In this document: positions 25,476 to 34,192 of the stretch, piece after piece
How the letters are laid out: the number at the start of each line of letters is the position of its first letter
Numbering within the stretch: position 1 is the stretch's first letter
Assembly (NCBI GenBank): GCA_003104975.1
Contig: PQAM01000008.1
Span: 248,001 to 312,000, forward strand
Length of the DNA stretch: 64,000 bases
DNA from: Candidatus Methylomirabilota bacterium
GTDB taxonomy: Bacteria; Methylomirabilota; Methylomirabilia; Methylomirabilales; Methylomirabilaceae
Reading direction: 5' to 3'
Notes under the pieces: generated by a model
Told to the model about the DNA's origin: nothing
Database searches by the model: none
Seen by the model: only the letters and a program-made list of their open reading frames with translations
Position numbers and translations under genes: made by a program

Positions 25476-25504
25476 TTGACAATGGAATCCCGCTTGGCTA
25501 GATT
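25476..25504 (+). promoter_or_regulatory. Strong orphan promoter
   Basis: TTGACA (25476-25481), exactly 17 nt, then TAGATT (25499-25504). No recognisable gene follows for about 400 nt; downstream are the tiny membrane ORF at 25917 and a terminator at 26300. The stretch 25505-25916 shows no convincing coding potential: its only long frame is Arg/Ser-rich and looks spurious. Confidence 0.6.
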
Positions 25505-25916
25505 ACATCCCGACGCTGTTCGAAGAAAGGCTGCTGGCTGAATCCTGCCGAATGATTTGCCGGCCCTCATACCGGAGTAATCGGCGCCCGTACCGTTCGC
25601 ACAGAGCAAATCTGTGGCAGTTTAATCCGAGCAGATCCGAGACGGTGAGCGGTAAGGTAGAAGGTTATACAGTACGCCGGTTATCGGTTCCTGGAAGAAT
25701 GTGGAGGCTAACGCGGCGACGCTTCCGTTCAGCGCCTGAAATTGCAGGGAGGAGTTGTACTGCTCTGGTCGGACGGCCACATACCACGCGAACCTTTCCG
25801 GATTGCCGGCGATTGCAGGGTGAATCGCCGAAACACGACACGGAAAGTAACGAGTGGTGAACGTTGTCGAACGATCAGAGTTAACCGCTAACCAGTCAAA
25901 CTAAGGGAGGATTTCA

Positions 25917-26009
25917 GTGGATCGCGGCGACACAATACTGTTGTGGCTTGCGGCTGGTGGCCTGCTGATCTTTGTGACGGTCGCTATGATTATCTCGTTC
26001 ATGAGCTAG
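25917..26009 (+). CDS. Candidate 30-residue single-pass membrane peptide
   Basis: GTG start at 25917 with AAGGGAGG 6 nt upstream. The peptide opens MDRGDTILLW and is almost wholly one hydrophobic helix (LLIFVTVAMIISFM), ending with a TAG at 26007. Small peptides of this form often act as regulators or assembly factors of membrane complexes, but I do not recognise it. The good ribosome site and uninterrupted hydrophobicity support it; there is no homology evidence. Confidence 0.5.
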   Translation: MDRGDTILLWLAAGGLLIFVTVAMIISFMS

Positions 26010-26299
26010 TGGTTCCAGCAGATGTGCGAGCTTCAGGGTCACACGAACTCATAAAATCAGCGCAAGACATCCCTAGCAGACCGAAAGTTGGATGCTCATC
26101 CTCGATATTGCGACTATATTACCGGGACCTATCATAATGGGCTGGTAGTATAGGCAATATCGGTGTATGGTCGGCGGGTTCGCGAGATCCGCCGCCTGTG
26201 GTGAGCGTTCGAAAAGCGATGGTCTAGGCGGCTATTAAAAAAGTCGAAGAACGTCGCTTTCGGTGAGTCGGCTTCGAGGTGAGTTAATATCAGCAAAGA
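26010..26299. other. Gene-free region, possible structured RNA
   Basis: No credible gene. Local inverted repeats are present, such as AAAGCGA (about 26213) with TCGCTTT (about 26254), and GGCGG with CCGCC around 26175-26195. The stretch ends in an intrinsic terminator, so it may be the 3' part of a non-coding or leader RNA started at 25476. Confidence 0.3.
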
Positions 26300-26329
26300 A
26301 AGCCGGGCGCGTCCTGCGCCCGGCTTTTT
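26300..26329 (+). terminator. Intrinsic terminator
   Basis: 11-bp stem AAGCCGGGCGC / GCGCCCGGCTT with a 5-nt loop, followed by a run of T. The A-rich left flank means it may also work for minus-strand transcripts such as the usp gene. Confidence 0.85.
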
Positions 26330-26430
26330 CTCAATCCGGCTTGACTTATATAATAGCGTAGGCTGCCAGGGATCAGGCCGTCGGTCAGTCTATATCCTTA
26401 GGCGCTCCAGACCCTCAGTCGATCTCCGTA

Positions 26431-26898
26431 CTACTTGGTCCGGACAACGAGGACGGGTCGATCGGCGTTCCGCAACACATGCTCTACGACTGAGCCGAGG
26501 AGCAGGTGCTTTACCCCGGAATAGCCGTGGGAGGCCATGACGATCACATCAGCCTCCTTGGCCGCCGCCTCCTGGCAGATTGCGTCATGGACCGCCCCGG
26601 AAATCTCCAGTACCCGTACCTCCGTTTTGATCTTTCCCTCTGTGCGAACCTCCTCGGGTACGAGCGCCTCCAGTGAGGAGAAGAGATTGTCCCGGATCTC
26701 CGCCCGCTCTTCAGCGAGGGTTTCACCGGGCGTAGGCTGGGCGTAGAGCGGGTCCGGCATCCCTGAGACGTCAACGGCGCACCAGAGGATGACAGTGCCG
26801 CCCCGTTCACCTAGGAGCGCATAGGCATGGGGAACCGCGCCGTTTCCGAGAGGTGAGAGATCAGTGGTTACCAATACCTTCTGATATGTCGGCACCAT
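26431..26898 (-). CDS. Universal stress protein (UspA family)
   Basis: A 155-residue single-domain Usp. It opens YQKVLVTTDLSPLGNGAVPH and ends with the ATP-binding signature G-x2-G-x9-GS within ASHGYSGVKHLLLGSVVEHV, then LVVR. This supports an ATP-binding Usp that dimerises in the cytoplasm. AGGAGG precedes the ATG by 9 nt. Monocistronic by position: terminator at 26300-26329 downstream, and a divergent kelch gene 235 nt upstream across an AT-rich spacer that probably holds both promoters. Confidence 0.92.
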   Translation of the reverse strand: MVPTYQKVLVTTDLSPLGNGAVPHAYALLGERGGTVILWCAVDVSGMPDPLYAQPTPGETLAEERAEIRDNLFSSLEALVPEEVRTEGKIKTEVRVLEISGAVHDAICQEAAAKEADVIVMASHGYSGVKHLLLGSVVEHVLRNADRPVLVVRTK

Positions 26899-27133
26899 GG
26901 CACGATACCTCCTTTTGATAAGCAGGTTGTTGCCGCCCAGTTACTGACATGGGGTCATCACGATTGCGACCGTTTGTTATACCTGTCGTATATCGATTCC
27001 AAACAACATTGTTAATGTAGCCCTCTGCCGGTATATTGTCAATGGGTGGGGAAGGACCGAAAAGCTACAAAAACAGCAATGAATACTGGGGTGTAGGAAC
27101 GCTTAAAGAGCTGGTTAGTGTGGTGAACGACGG

Positions 27134-28105
27134 ATGAAGCGAGGGGTGAGATATCTGATAGGCGCGATTGCAGTGTCCTGTCTCCTTATTGCGCTCGGTG
27201 TCCGGGCTGAGGGGCTGGGGAGTTGGCGTACCGTTGCCCCCATGCCGATGGAACGCACCGAGGTGGCGGCAGCGGCGGTTGATGGGAAGATTTATGTGAT
27301 CGGGGGCTTCAAGATGTTCTTCATCGGTGGCGTGACCGGTGCTGTTCAGGCGTACGATCCGGCGCTGGACCGATGGGAGAATCGGGCGCCGCTTCCCCAA
27401 GCCCTTCATCACGTGGCCGCCGTCGACATAGACGGTAAGCTGTACGTGGTTGGCGGGTATCGCCGGGCATGGCCCTGGCAGCCGGTTGCCAACCTTTGGC
27501 GCTACGATCCCTCGACCAATCGGTGGGAGGCGCGACGACCGATGCCCACTGCGCGAGGAGCGTTGGCCGTCGGCGTGATCAACGGCAAACTCTACGCCGT
27601 TGGCGGGATGGCCGACCGGGTGCTCAACGTCAACGAGGAGTACGATCCAGTGACCGATACCTGGCGTAAACGGGCACCGATGCCGACGGCCCGCGATCAC
27701 CTGGCGGCGGCCGCATTGGACGGGAAACTGTATGCGGTCGGTGGGCGTGTCGGAACGGGGGTGGCCATGCTGGGTGAAAATCTGGCAGTCACCGAGGTCT
27801 ACGATCCGGATACTGATCGGTGGGACGACAGGCGGCCGATGCCGACGGCCAGGGGTGGTATTGCTGCCGTAGCCCTGGGCGGCCGACTCTTTGTCTTTGG
27901 CGGAGAGGAGTCTGCGGGAACGTTCGCCCAGACTGAAGCCTACGATGCGGGTACAGATCGCTGGACAACCCTGGCGCCAATGCCGACGGCGCGGCATGGG
28001 CTCGGCGCTGCGGCGGTCGGCGGCAGGATCTATGTCATTGGAGGTGGGGTGAAACCCGGCGCCTCAAAAAGCGCCCTCAACGAGGTCTTCGACCCCTGGT
28101 CGTAA
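27134..28105 (+). CDS. Exported six-bladed kelch-repeat protein
   Basis: A 323-residue protein with a signal peptide (YLIGAIAVSCLLIALGVRA) and six kelch motifs, each running W-x4-PMP-x2-R...G-KxYVxGG, for example WEARRPMPTARGALAVGVIN (third) and WRKRAPMPTARDHLAAAALD (fourth). Six repeats make a closed beta-propeller. Such proteins are carbohydrate- or protein-binding, or enzymes such as N-acetylneuraminate epimerase; none of the latter's catalytic residues can be assigned by eye. Periplasmic location inferred from the signal peptide. Confidence 0.88.
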   Translation: MKRGVRYLIGAIAVSCLLIALGVRAEGLGSWRTVAPMPMERTEVAAAAVDGKIYVIGGFKMFFIGGVTGAVQAYDPALDRWENRAPLPQALHHVAAVDIDGKLYVVGGYRRAWPWQPVANLWRYDPSTNRWEARRPMPTARGALAVGVINGKLYAVGGMADRVLNVNEEYDPVTDTWRKRAPMPTARDHLAAAALDGKLYAVGGRVGTGVAMLGENLAVTEVYDPDTDRWDDRRPMPTARGGIAAVALGGRLFVFGGEESAGTFAQTEAYDAGTDRWTTLAPMPTARHGLGAAAVGGRIYVIGGGVKPGASKSALNEVFDPWS

Positions 28106-28132
28106 AGCGGTTCGACACACTGAGCACGAACC

Positions 28133-28531
28133 CTAGAGGGCTCGCGCTCTTTTGCCGATGAATTCATCGATACTCCAAACGCCAGAACCCTTAGAGGCAA
28201 TGAACAGGAACACGAAGCAGTAGAGTACAGCCATCTCACCTGCATTCAGGATGGGCCAGAAGCCAAGAGGTGCGTGTACCATGAAGTACGCGACCGCCAT
28301 CTGCCCACTTGCGATGAATGCAAGGTAGCGCGCCCGCAACCCCAGCGCTACCAGTAGACCACCAACGAACTCAATAATTCCCGCCGTAACCATCAAGGGG
28401 TTGGAGGGTTGACTCACCTCTCCCAGAACACCAAAAAGCTTCTGCGCTCCATGACAAGCAAACAGAAGGCCGATCACCAGGCGCATTACCGCATACAACA
28501 ACTCCGAATACGCTCCGAGCCAACGATTCAT
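28133..28531 (-). CDS. DoxX-family membrane protein
   Basis: A 132-residue four-helix membrane protein. DoxX hallmarks: RLVIGLLFACHGAQKLFG (about residues 17-34), then GIIEFVGGLLVALGLRARYL and AYFMVHAPLGFWPILNAGE. DoxX relatives are quinone-linked or thiosulfate-related membrane subunits, but this branch is functionally undefined. It is convergent with the kelch gene, with 27 nt between stops. Confidence 0.88.
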   Translation of the reverse strand: MNRWLGAYSELLYAVMRLVIGLLFACHGAQKLFGVLGEVSQPSNPLMVTAGIIEFVGGLLVALGLRARYLAFIASGQMAVAYFMVHAPLGFWPILNAGEMAVLYCFVFLFIASKGSGVWSIDEFIGKRARAL

Positions 28532-28717
28532 AGGGCACCCCTCTTATAGTGATCTCTACAGTCGACCACGACACCCCCTTCACAACTTCCGGCGTCCGTT
28601 GAACGCTTGAGTGAAGCTGTGGCCCAACCGAACGGATAGATCTCGGAATTGCTTAAAAACGCGGTGGGGTCTGGACGTCAGCTTCAGCGAGTTGTTGGGT
28701 GGCGACCGCACCACCGC

Positions 28718-29086
28718 TCATATTGGCAAGACCCTCACTCGAGATTTGCTCTCGTCTACAGCAACAAGCGCCCCAGAAGCCAAGTCAGCATCGTGTTGCT
28801 TGAGGGCGGCAATCACCACGCCTTCCAGATAGTCAGGCAACACATCGTCGACACGAATCTGAAGCACGCTCGGACCCGTTGCACGCGTCAGGGCAAGCAA
28901 CGCGCCAAAATCCAAGTCGTGGGTAAATACGATGTAGCCATTCGCTGCGGCCCAGTCCATGATGGTCCGGTCGGTGGCCCGTGGATCGCCTATCGTGGAC
29001 CAGTGGACTGCCGACCAGCCGTGGCGCTGCAATACAGGCACCCAGTCAGGGGACAGATTCATGTCGACCAGAACGTTCACACTCAT
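28718..29086 (-). CDS. DUF5615 PIN-like toxin
   Basis: A 122-residue PIN-like nuclease-fold protein: opening MSVNVLVDMNLSPDWVPVLQ with the first acidic residue (DMNLS), then GDPRATDRTIMDWAAANGYI with the second acidic cluster, and FTHDLDFGALLALTRATGPS. This spacing is typical of DUF5615/Mut7-C-type toxins, usually next to a DUF433 antitoxin, as here. Its start overlaps the antitoxin stop by 4 nt. Predicted to cut RNA; not demonstrated for this family member. Confidence 0.82.
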   Translation of the reverse strand: MSVNVLVDMNLSPDWVPVLQRHGWSAVHWSTIGDPRATDRTIMDWAAANGYIVFTHDLDFGALLALTRATGPSVLQIRVDDVLPDYLEGVVIAALKQHDADLASGALVAVDESKSRVRVLPI

Positions 29087-29313
29087 CCGGCGGCCAGCGG
29101 AACCTCCCGCTCCTCGACTCGCCACGCCGCGTAGGCTAGCGCCTGGTCAATGTCTTCCGGTTCGAGGTACGGGTATGCCTTGAGGATCTCTTCGCGAGAC
29201 CGGCCGGCCGCCAGTAGTCCCACGATCGTCCCGACCGTGACCCGCAAACCCCGAATACACGCTTTGCCACCCATGACTTCAGGATCTAAGGTAATGCGCG
29301 TCAACTGCTTCAT
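29083..29313 (-). CDS. DUF433 antitoxin
   Basis: A 76-residue protein. MGGKACIRGLRVTVGTIVG (about residues 14-32) and LKAYPYLEPEDIDQALAYAA are the DUF433 signature, a helix-turn-helix-like DNA-binding antitoxin. I chose the ATG at 29313, which gives the usual length. It pairs with the DUF5615 protein immediately downstream. Confidence 0.83.
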   Translation of the reverse strand: MKQLTRITLDPEVMGGKACIRGLRVTVGTIVGLLAAGRSREEILKAYPYLEPEDIDQALAYAAWRVEEREVPLAAG

Positions 29314-29321
29314 ACGCCACC

Positions 29322-29600
29322 TCACAAGGTATGAACGCCTGATGGACGGTCTTGTTGGGCGTTTTCTATTGCCCCAGGCTTCCACCGTGCCTCAATGGTA
29401 TCAACAGAAAGATCTGCCCCACACTCCCACTCAATATAGTACCTCCCATTATGAATGCGCTCGAACTCACTTCTGTCTTTCAGAGGCTTGAAGGCTTCTG
29501 ATTCGAGATAAGGCGTTACATCAAATAGACCGGTTTGCCCATCATCGGTCTTTATGTAAAGTATGTAATTTTCTTTCGGAACGATCTCTGCAATGTTCAT
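29322..29600 (-). CDS. DUF2442-family protein
   Basis: A 92-residue protein that reads DGQTGLFDVTPYLESEAFKP (about residues 19-38) and GRYYIEWECGADLSVDTI, the DUF2442 pattern. DUF2442 proteins commonly sit next to DUF4160 proteins in presumed toxin-antitoxin pairs, as here (4-nt overlap with the gene upstream). It carries an extra C-terminal tail (about 18 residues, GAIENAQQDRPSG). Role inferred from context. Confidence 0.8.
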   Translation of the reverse strand: MNIAEIVPKENYILYIKTDDGQTGLFDVTPYLESEAFKPLKDRSEFERIHNGRYYIEWECGADLSVDTIEARWKPGAIENAQQDRPSGVHTL

Positions 29601-29830
29601 TGGTCCAGTCCTCGAATAGGAAAAGGTTTCTTGCCATTAACCGCCAGTTCCCAGTCCGCAAGCAGGTCTTCTTGGTGTATTTCAATCCATGCATCGACTA
29701 ACTTTACAAAGCAGCGACCCTTTGAGTCTGGACAACCAAAGAGTCGACTGGCCATACAAGCTCGCCGAAAAACCTCGCATATGGTTGGGGCGATTGTCCG
29801 GCGTTTCTGTTGGGTTGTCAAGGTTTTCAA
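29597..29830 (-). pseudogene. Degenerate DUF4160-family gene
   Basis: The ends match DUF4160 (PTICEVF near the start; WIEIHQEDLLADWELAVNGK and KPFPIRG at the end), but the middle, where the family carries a HNPPHFHA-type segment, is missing or scrambled, leaving a protein about 25 residues short. The only upstream start is a TTG that would place a TTGACA-17-GACAAT promoter inside the gene, and the codon expected as ATG before PTIC reads GCC. I therefore judge it decayed, though a shortened working protein cannot be excluded. It overlaps the DUF2442 gene by 4 nt. Confidence 0.55.
29793..29821 (-). promoter_or_regulatory. Promoter for the DUF4160/DUF2442/DUF433/DUF5615 cassette
   Basis: On the minus strand, TTGACA (29821-29816), a 17-nt spacer and GACAAT (29798-29793). 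It lies divergent to, and 17 nt from, the csoR promoter. Confidence 0.6.
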
Positions 29831-29838
29831 TCCCGGTC

Positions 29839-29867
29839 TTGACTGGATCCCCTGCCTGGTATATACT
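29839..29867 (+). promoter_or_regulatory. Promoter of the csoR-copA operon
   Basis: TTGACT (29839-29844), 17-nt spacer, TATACT (29862-29867): a near-consensus sigma-70 promoter. It is followed at once by a palindrome suited to CsoR. Confidence 0.82.
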
Positions 29868-29879
29868 CTACCAGGGTAG
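29868..29879. promoter_or_regulatory. Candidate CsoR operator
   Basis: CTACCAGGGTAG, an imperfect palindrome immediately after the -10 box, with a second GGGTAG half at 29878-29883. Known CsoR sites are GC-rich palindromes with TACCC/GGGTA halves that overlap the promoter, which this resembles. Not proven. Confidence 0.55.
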
Positions 29880-29916
29880 GGTAGTGATAGTCGACGGCCG
29901 TGTTGGGGGTGAGATG

Positions 29917-30192
29917 ATGGACGAGGAGACGAGGCAAAAGGCGCTGGCTCGGCTGAGTCGGATCGAGGGGCAGGTGCAGGGTGTGCAGCGGATGGTGGAG
30001 GAGGAGAAGTACTGCGTCGATATCCTGCTCCAGCTCTCCGCTATCCAGGGCGCATTGGAGCAGGTTCGCAAGATCCTGCTCGGCCGTCACATCGAATCGT
30101 GCGTCGTCGAGGCGATGGCCTCCGGGCGGGCGGAGGATCGCCAGAAGAAGATTGAGGAGCTTCTGGATGTCTTCACCCGCTACGGTAAGTAG
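29917..30192 (+). CDS. csoR: CsoR-type copper-sensing repressor
   Basis: A 91-residue all-helical repressor of the CsoR/RcnR family. The Cu(I) ligand set is intact: Cys33 (EKYCVDIL), His58 and Cys62 (GRHIESCVVEA), with the exact C-x24-H-x3-C spacing of CsoR, separating it from RcnR and FrmR. RLSRIEGQVQGVQRMVEEE is the N-terminal family motif. Tandem ATGs at 29914/29917 follow a GGGGGTGAG site. It heads the operon with an FAD reductase and CopA; copper binding should release it from the operator at 29868-29879. Confidence 0.92.
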   Translation: MDEETRQKALARLSRIEGQVQGVQRMVEEEKYCVDILLQLSAIQGALEQVRKILLGRHIESCVVEAMASGRAEDRQKKIEELLDVFTRYGK

Positions 30193-30201
30193 GTCAGGTC
30201 C

Positions 30202-31398
30202 GTGATGCGGTACGATGCGATTGTGGTGGGCGGCGGGCCTGCCGGGGCGACGGCGGCGCTTACCCTGGCCAAGGGCGGCGCCCGGGTGCTGTTGCTGGAG
30301 CGGCGGCGGTTGCCTCGTTACAAGCCGTGCGGCGGCTGCCTGTCGCGACGGGTGGAGCGGTGGCTTCCGTTCGATCCGAGTGTGCTGATAGAGGAGCGGA
30401 TCACCGGACTCACCTTTACCTGGCGCGGTCGTGATGCGGTGGAGGCGACCTTCTCGGAGCCGGTGGCCCTCATGATCTGGCGCAACATGTTTGATCAGGC
30501 GCTGTGCGGACGCGCGGTTGACGCCGGAGCCGAGTTGCAGGATGGACAGACCATCCGATCCGCCAGGACATCTGCAAACCATGTCGAGGTCGAGATTGCG
30601 GGCAGGACGGTCACCGCCGATTTCCTGGTCGGGGCCGATGGGGCCTACAGTGTCGTGGCCCGGGATCTCTTTCCGGATCGCGGACAGCCGGGTCTGGCGG
30701 CGCTGGATGTGGAGCTCCCCTTGACGAGGACGGGAGAGGCGAAGCTGAAGGGTCGGGTGGTACTGGATGTGGGGCACGCGCCGGGAGGGTACGGCTGGGC
30801 CTTTCCGAAAGGCGGCGTGGCCTCGGTCGGTGTGGCGGTCGATCGCAGATCGGCGAAACGGGTCCAGTCGTGCCTGACGGCCTTTCTGAACTCGACCGGC
30901 TTCCAGGATCGCAGCGCCATACGGACCACCGGGGCGTTGATTCCGATTCATGGCAACGGGGTCCGCTCGCTTCACCGAGGGCGCGCCCTTCTTGTAGGTG
31001 ATGCGGCCCGCCTGGTCGATCCCTTTCTTGGGGAGGGGATCTATTACGCCATTCAGAGCGGACAACAGGCGGCGCGGACGATCCTGACCGACGGAAGCCG
31101 CAACGGCGACCTATCGTCATATCAGACCGCCGTCTCGCGGACGATCATCCCGGAGCTCGAGGCGGCCGATCGGCTCAGCCGTGCGGCCCATCGGGCCCCG
31201 TGGCTCTGGTTTCAGGTCCTCAAGCGGCGTCGTTCGGTGATCGATCTGTACCGAAAGGTCTTGATGGGTGACGCAGGCTACCGATGGTTTGAAGATCAGG
31301 TCTGGGCGGGGACGCCTCGTCCTATAGTTTGGCTGTATGGCCTTTGGGCCGGGCGAGGGGCCCTTCGCGATAGACCTCAGGGTTTGGGGAGCCGGTAA
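30202..31398 (+). CDS. Geranylgeranyl-reductase-family FAD oxidoreductase
   Basis: A 398-residue flavoprotein. The N-terminal dinucleotide fold is [20 protein letters not shown] (about residues 4-23), followed by [14 protein letters not shown], a conserved geranylgeranyl-reductase PCGG-type motif, and [20 protein letters not shown] with the second FAD motif, then [12 protein letters not shown]. This family saturates isoprenoid chains of quinones, archaeal-type lipids or chlorophyll side chains. It begins 9 nt after csoR and its stop touches copA, so it is copper-regulated by position, which is unusual. GTG at 30202 or ATG at 30205 are both possible starts. Confidence 0.9.
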   Translation: MMRYDAIVVGGGPAGATAALTLAKGGARVLLLERRRLPRYKPCGGCLSRRVERWLPFDPSVLIEERITGLTFTWRGRDAVEATFSEPVALMIWRNMFDQALCGRAVDAGAELQDGQTIRSARTSANHVEVEIAGRTVTADFLVGADGAYSVVARDLFPDRGQPGLAALDVELPLTRTGEAKLKGRVVLDVGHAPGGYGWAFPKGGVASVGVAVDRRSAKRVQSCLTAFLNSTGFQDRSAIRTTGALIPIHGNGVRSLHRGRALLVGDAARLVDPFLGEGIYYAIQSGQQAARTILTDGSRNGDLSSYQTAVSRTIIPELEAADRLSRAAHRAPWLWFQVLKRRRSVIDLYRKVLMGDAGYRWFEDQVWAGTPRPIVWLYGLWAGRGALRDRPQGLGSR

Positions 31399-34115
31399 TG
31401 GCAACAGATCCGATTTGCGGCATGGATGTACTCCCCGAAGAGGCTGCAGGCACAAGCCGCTATCAAGGCGTGGACTATTACTTCTGTGCGGTGGCCTGCA
31501 AAGAGGCGTTCGACAGGTCGCCGGAACAGTATGTGCCTAAATCCCCCCACCCCCCCTTTACCAAAGGGGGGCACGGGGGGATTTCAGGTGCGAAGCCTGA
31601 AGCTCAAGCTGCCAGTGTCGAAGCCTCCCGCCTCCCGCCTCCCGCCTCCCGCGCTCTTCATACCGTCGCGCTCCCCATCGGGGGCATGACCTGTGCCTCA
31701 TGTGTGGCCAGGATCGAGGACGGCCTGTCGCGGCTCGACGGGGTCGAGGCGGCCAGTGTCAATTTTGCAACGCAACAGGCGACGATCTCGTACGATCCCA
31801 CGCAGGCCACCATCGATCGACTTGTCCGGGAGGTTCGAGAGCTCGGCTATGAAGTACCGGTCGCCGACGTTGTCTTCCCGATCCGTGGGATGTCCTGCGC
31901 CTCATGCGTTCAGCACATCGAGCAGGCGTTATCGTCAGTCCCGGGGGTGGTCTCCGCCTCCGTCAACTTTGCGACGGATCGGGCGACCGTGACCTACCTT
32001 GCCCCGATCGTTCAACCGTCCGATCTGCGGAAGGCGATTGAAGATGCTGGGTATCAGGTTGCGGACGTAACTACTGCCGCCGCAGCGCCCGATCAGGAGA
32101 AGGCGACGGCAGATGCAGAGATCCGTCTACTTCGAACCAAGTTTGTGGCGGGCGCGGCCCTGAGCCTTCCTGTCCTGTTCGGGAGCTTTCCGGCCTGGTT
32201 CCCATGGGCTCCGGCGCCGCTCTCCGACCCCTACGTCCTCCTGGTCCTGACCACCCCGGTGCAGTTCTGGGTCGGCCGGCAGTTTCATCGGGGGTTCTGG
32301 GCGAGCCTGAGACACCGAACCGCCGACATGAACACCCTGGTCTCGATCGGGACAAATGCGGCCTATCTCTACAGTGCGGCACTTACCCTCTTCCCGGCGT
32401 CCATCGCGCCGGCGGGGATGGAGACGATGACCTACTACGACACCGCCGCCATCCTGATGACCCTGATCGTCATGGGGCGGTGGCTGGAGGCCAAGGCCAA
32501 GGGCCGCACCTCCGAGGCGATCAAGAAGTTGATGGGACTGCGAGCCAAGACCGCTCGGGTGATCCGCGGCGACGTCATGCAAGACATCCCCGTGGAAGAG
32601 GTCCGGGTCGGTGACCTGGTGTTGGTGAGGCCGGGTGAGAAGGTCCCGGTGGACGGGATCATCCGCGAGGGGCAGTCGGCGCTGGATGAGTCGATGCTGA
32701 CCGGAGAGAGCCTTCCCGTCGAGAAGGGGCCGAGCGATCAGGTGATCGGCGCGACGGTCAATAAGATGGGAAGCTTCACGTTCGAGGCGACGCGGGTCGG
32801 ACGGGAGACGGTCCTCGCCCAGATCGTCCGACTGGTGGAGCAGGCCCAGGGATCGAAGGCGCCGATCCAGCGACTGGTCGATAGGATTGCCGGCGTCTTT
32901 GTCCCGATCGTCCTGGTGATCGCGGTGATGACCTTTGGGATCTGGTGGTTGGTCGGGGGGGAGCAGGCGTTTCTTGTAGCCCTCTCGAACTTCGTCGCCG
33001 TCCTGGTGATCGCCTGCCCCTGCGCCCTGGGTCTGGCGACGCCCACCTCGATTATGGTCGGTATCGGCAAGGGGGCCGAGCATGGTGTCCTGATCAAGAA
33101 CGCCGAGAGCCTCGAACGGGCCTATCAGGTGGGCGCCATTATTTTCGACAAGACCGGCACGCTGACCGTCGGCCAACCGGTCGTCACCGACGTTGTTCCG
33201 AGTGTTCCCCTCACGCCTCACGCCTCACGCGAACTCGTTCGCTTGGCCGCCTCAGCGGAACTGGGTTCCGAGCACCCGCTCGGCCAGGCGATTATTGAGC
33301 ACGCCAGGGCGCAGGGGCTCGATCTTGCCCAGCCGCAGGAGTTTAAGGCCGCTCCAGGACATGGCATCAGGGCGGTGGTAGAGGGACAGGAGGTTCTTCT
33401 CGGCAACGCGGCTTTGATGCGGCAGCACCGGATCGACCTTGCCGGGATGGACGTCCAGGCGCAGGCGCTCTCGGGCGCAGGTAAGACGCCGATGTTCGTG
33501 GCCGCCGATGGTCGGTTTCTCGGCATCATCGCCGTAGCCGACGTCGTCAAGCCGCATTCCAAGGCAGCCGTGGCGGCGCTACATGATTTGGGTATCGAGG
33601 TGGTGATGATGACCGGTGATACCCGTCGGACCGCACAGGCCATCGCCGGGCAGGTGGGGATCGATCGCGTCCTGGCCGAGGTCCTCCCCGAACACAAGGC
33701 GCTCCAGGTCCGTCAGCTCCAGGAGCAGGGGAAGCTGGTCGCGATGGTGGGCGACGGGATCAACGATGCCCCAGCCCTGGCCCAGGCCGATGTCGGAATC
33801 GCCATCGGAACCGGGACCGATGTGGCGATGGAGGCGGCCGATATCACCCTGATCGGTGGCGACCTGCGCAGCGTTGTGACGGCCCTCCAGTTAAGCAGGC
33901 TGACGATGCGCAATATCAGGCAGAACCTGTTTTGGGCGTTTGCCTACAATGTGATCCTGATCCCGGTGGCCGCCGGTGTCCTATACCCGTTGTTCGGGGT
34001 AATGTTGAGTCCGGTCCTGGCCGGTGGCGCCATGGCGCTGTCGTCGGTGACGGTGGTCAGCAATGCCCTCCGGTTACGGCGATTCCGGCCGATGGACGTA
34101 GCCGCATCCGCATAG
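31398..34115 (+). CDS. copA: Cu(I)-exporting P-type ATPase CopA with N-terminal YHS domain and two HMA domains
   Basis: A 905-residue inner-membrane pump. Order: YHS domain (residues 1-46; Cys7, Cys30, Cys34), a low-complexity linker (48-88), HMA1 with GGMTCASC (Cys99, Cys102), HMA2 with RGMSCASC (Cys167, Cys170), then helices, the actuator TGES, the transmembrane copper site CPC (540-542) and phosphorylation site DKTGTLT with Asp584. Everything needed for activity is present. The linker is encoded by an in-frame palindromic repeat plus a heptanucleotide array, and the nucleotide-binding domain holds a second heptamer insertion ([12 protein letters not shown]). The start codon overlaps the stop of the reductase gene. 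Confidence 0.96.
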   Translation: MATDPICGMDVLPEEAAGTSRYQGVDYYFCAVACKEAFDRSPEQYVPKSPHPPFTKGGHGGISGAKPEAQAASVEASRLPPPASRALHTVALPIGGMTCASCVARIEDGLSRLDGVEAASVNFATQQATISYDPTQATIDRLVREVRELGYEVPVADVVFPIRGMSCASCVQHIEQALSSVPGVVSASVNFATDRATVTYLAPIVQPSDLRKAIEDAGYQVADVTTAAAAPDQEKATADAEIRLLRTKFVAGAALSLPVLFGSFPAWFPWAPAPLSDPYVLLVLTTPVQFWVGRQFHRGFWASLRHRTADMNTLVSIGTNAAYLYSAALTLFPASIAPAGMETMTYYDTAAILMTLIVMGRWLEAKAKGRTSEAIKKLMGLRAKTARVIRGDVMQDIPVEEVRVGDLVLVRPGEKVPVDGIIREGQSALDESMLTGESLPVEKGPSDQVIGATVNKMGSFTFEATRVGRETVLAQIVRLVEQAQGSKAPIQRLVDRIAGVFVPIVLVIAVMTFGIWWLVGGEQAFLVALSNFVAVLVIACPCALGLATPTSIMVGIGKGAEHGVLIKNAESLERAYQVGAIIFDKTGTLTVGQPVVTDVVPSVPLTPHASRELVRLAASAELGSEHPLGQAIIEHARAQGLDLAQPQEFKAAPGHGIRAVVEGQEVLLGNAALMRQHRIDLAGMDVQAQALSGAGKTPMFVAADGRFLGIIAVADVVKPHSKAAVAALHDLGIEVVMMTGDTRRTAQAIAGQVGIDRVLAEVLPEHKALQVRQLQEQGKLVAMVGDGINDAPALAQADVGIAIGTGTDVAMEAADITLIGGDLRSVVTALQLSRLTMRNIRQNLFWAFAYNVILIPVAAGVLYPLFGVMLSPVLAGGAMALSSVTVVSNALRLRRFRPMDVAASA
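31539..31584. repeat. Palindromic repeat inside the copA coding sequence
   Basis: AAATCCCCCC and GGGGGGATTT arms flank CTTTACCAAAG-type sequence; in frame it encodes [14 protein letters not shown]. It resembles intergenic palindromes found in many bacterial genomes, here read through as the linker between YHS and HMA1. Confidence 0.75.
31624..31651 (+). repeat. Tandem heptamer CCTCCCG (four copies) in copA
   Basis: Four exact CCTCCCG units in the coding sequence of the YHS-HMA1 linker, encoding SRLPPPAS. Period 7, like the intergenic AGGGTRT arrays. Confidence 0.85.
33210..33230 (+). repeat. Tandem heptamer CTCACGC (three copies) in copA
   Basis: Three exact CTCACGC units (21 nt, frame-neutral) inside the nucleotide-binding domain, encoding LTPHAS and neighbours shortly after the phosphorylation site. 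Confidence 0.85.
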
Positions 34116-34192
34116 CGGCTTACCGGTGTGATACAATAGCAGCCGGTATTCTGTGTCAGAAATTCGATGAAAAGGTCGACACCCTCTGAGTC

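Noticed and set aside
25552-25860. 102-codon plus-strand frame downstream of the orphan promoter
   Set aside because: Arg/Ser-rich random composition, no ribosome site and no recognisable domain.
26140-26330. tRNA, RNase P RNA or tmRNA
   Set aside because: Hairpins are present, but I could not fit a cloverleaf or the conserved RNase P or tmRNA segments.
29827-31065. Long minus-strand frame across csoR and the FAD reductase gene
   Set aside because: Arg/Pro/His-rich antisense of two well-supported genes; no family resemblance and no ribosome site.
32127-33221. Long minus-strand frame inside copA
   Set aside because: Antisense shadow of the ATPase coding region caused by high GC.
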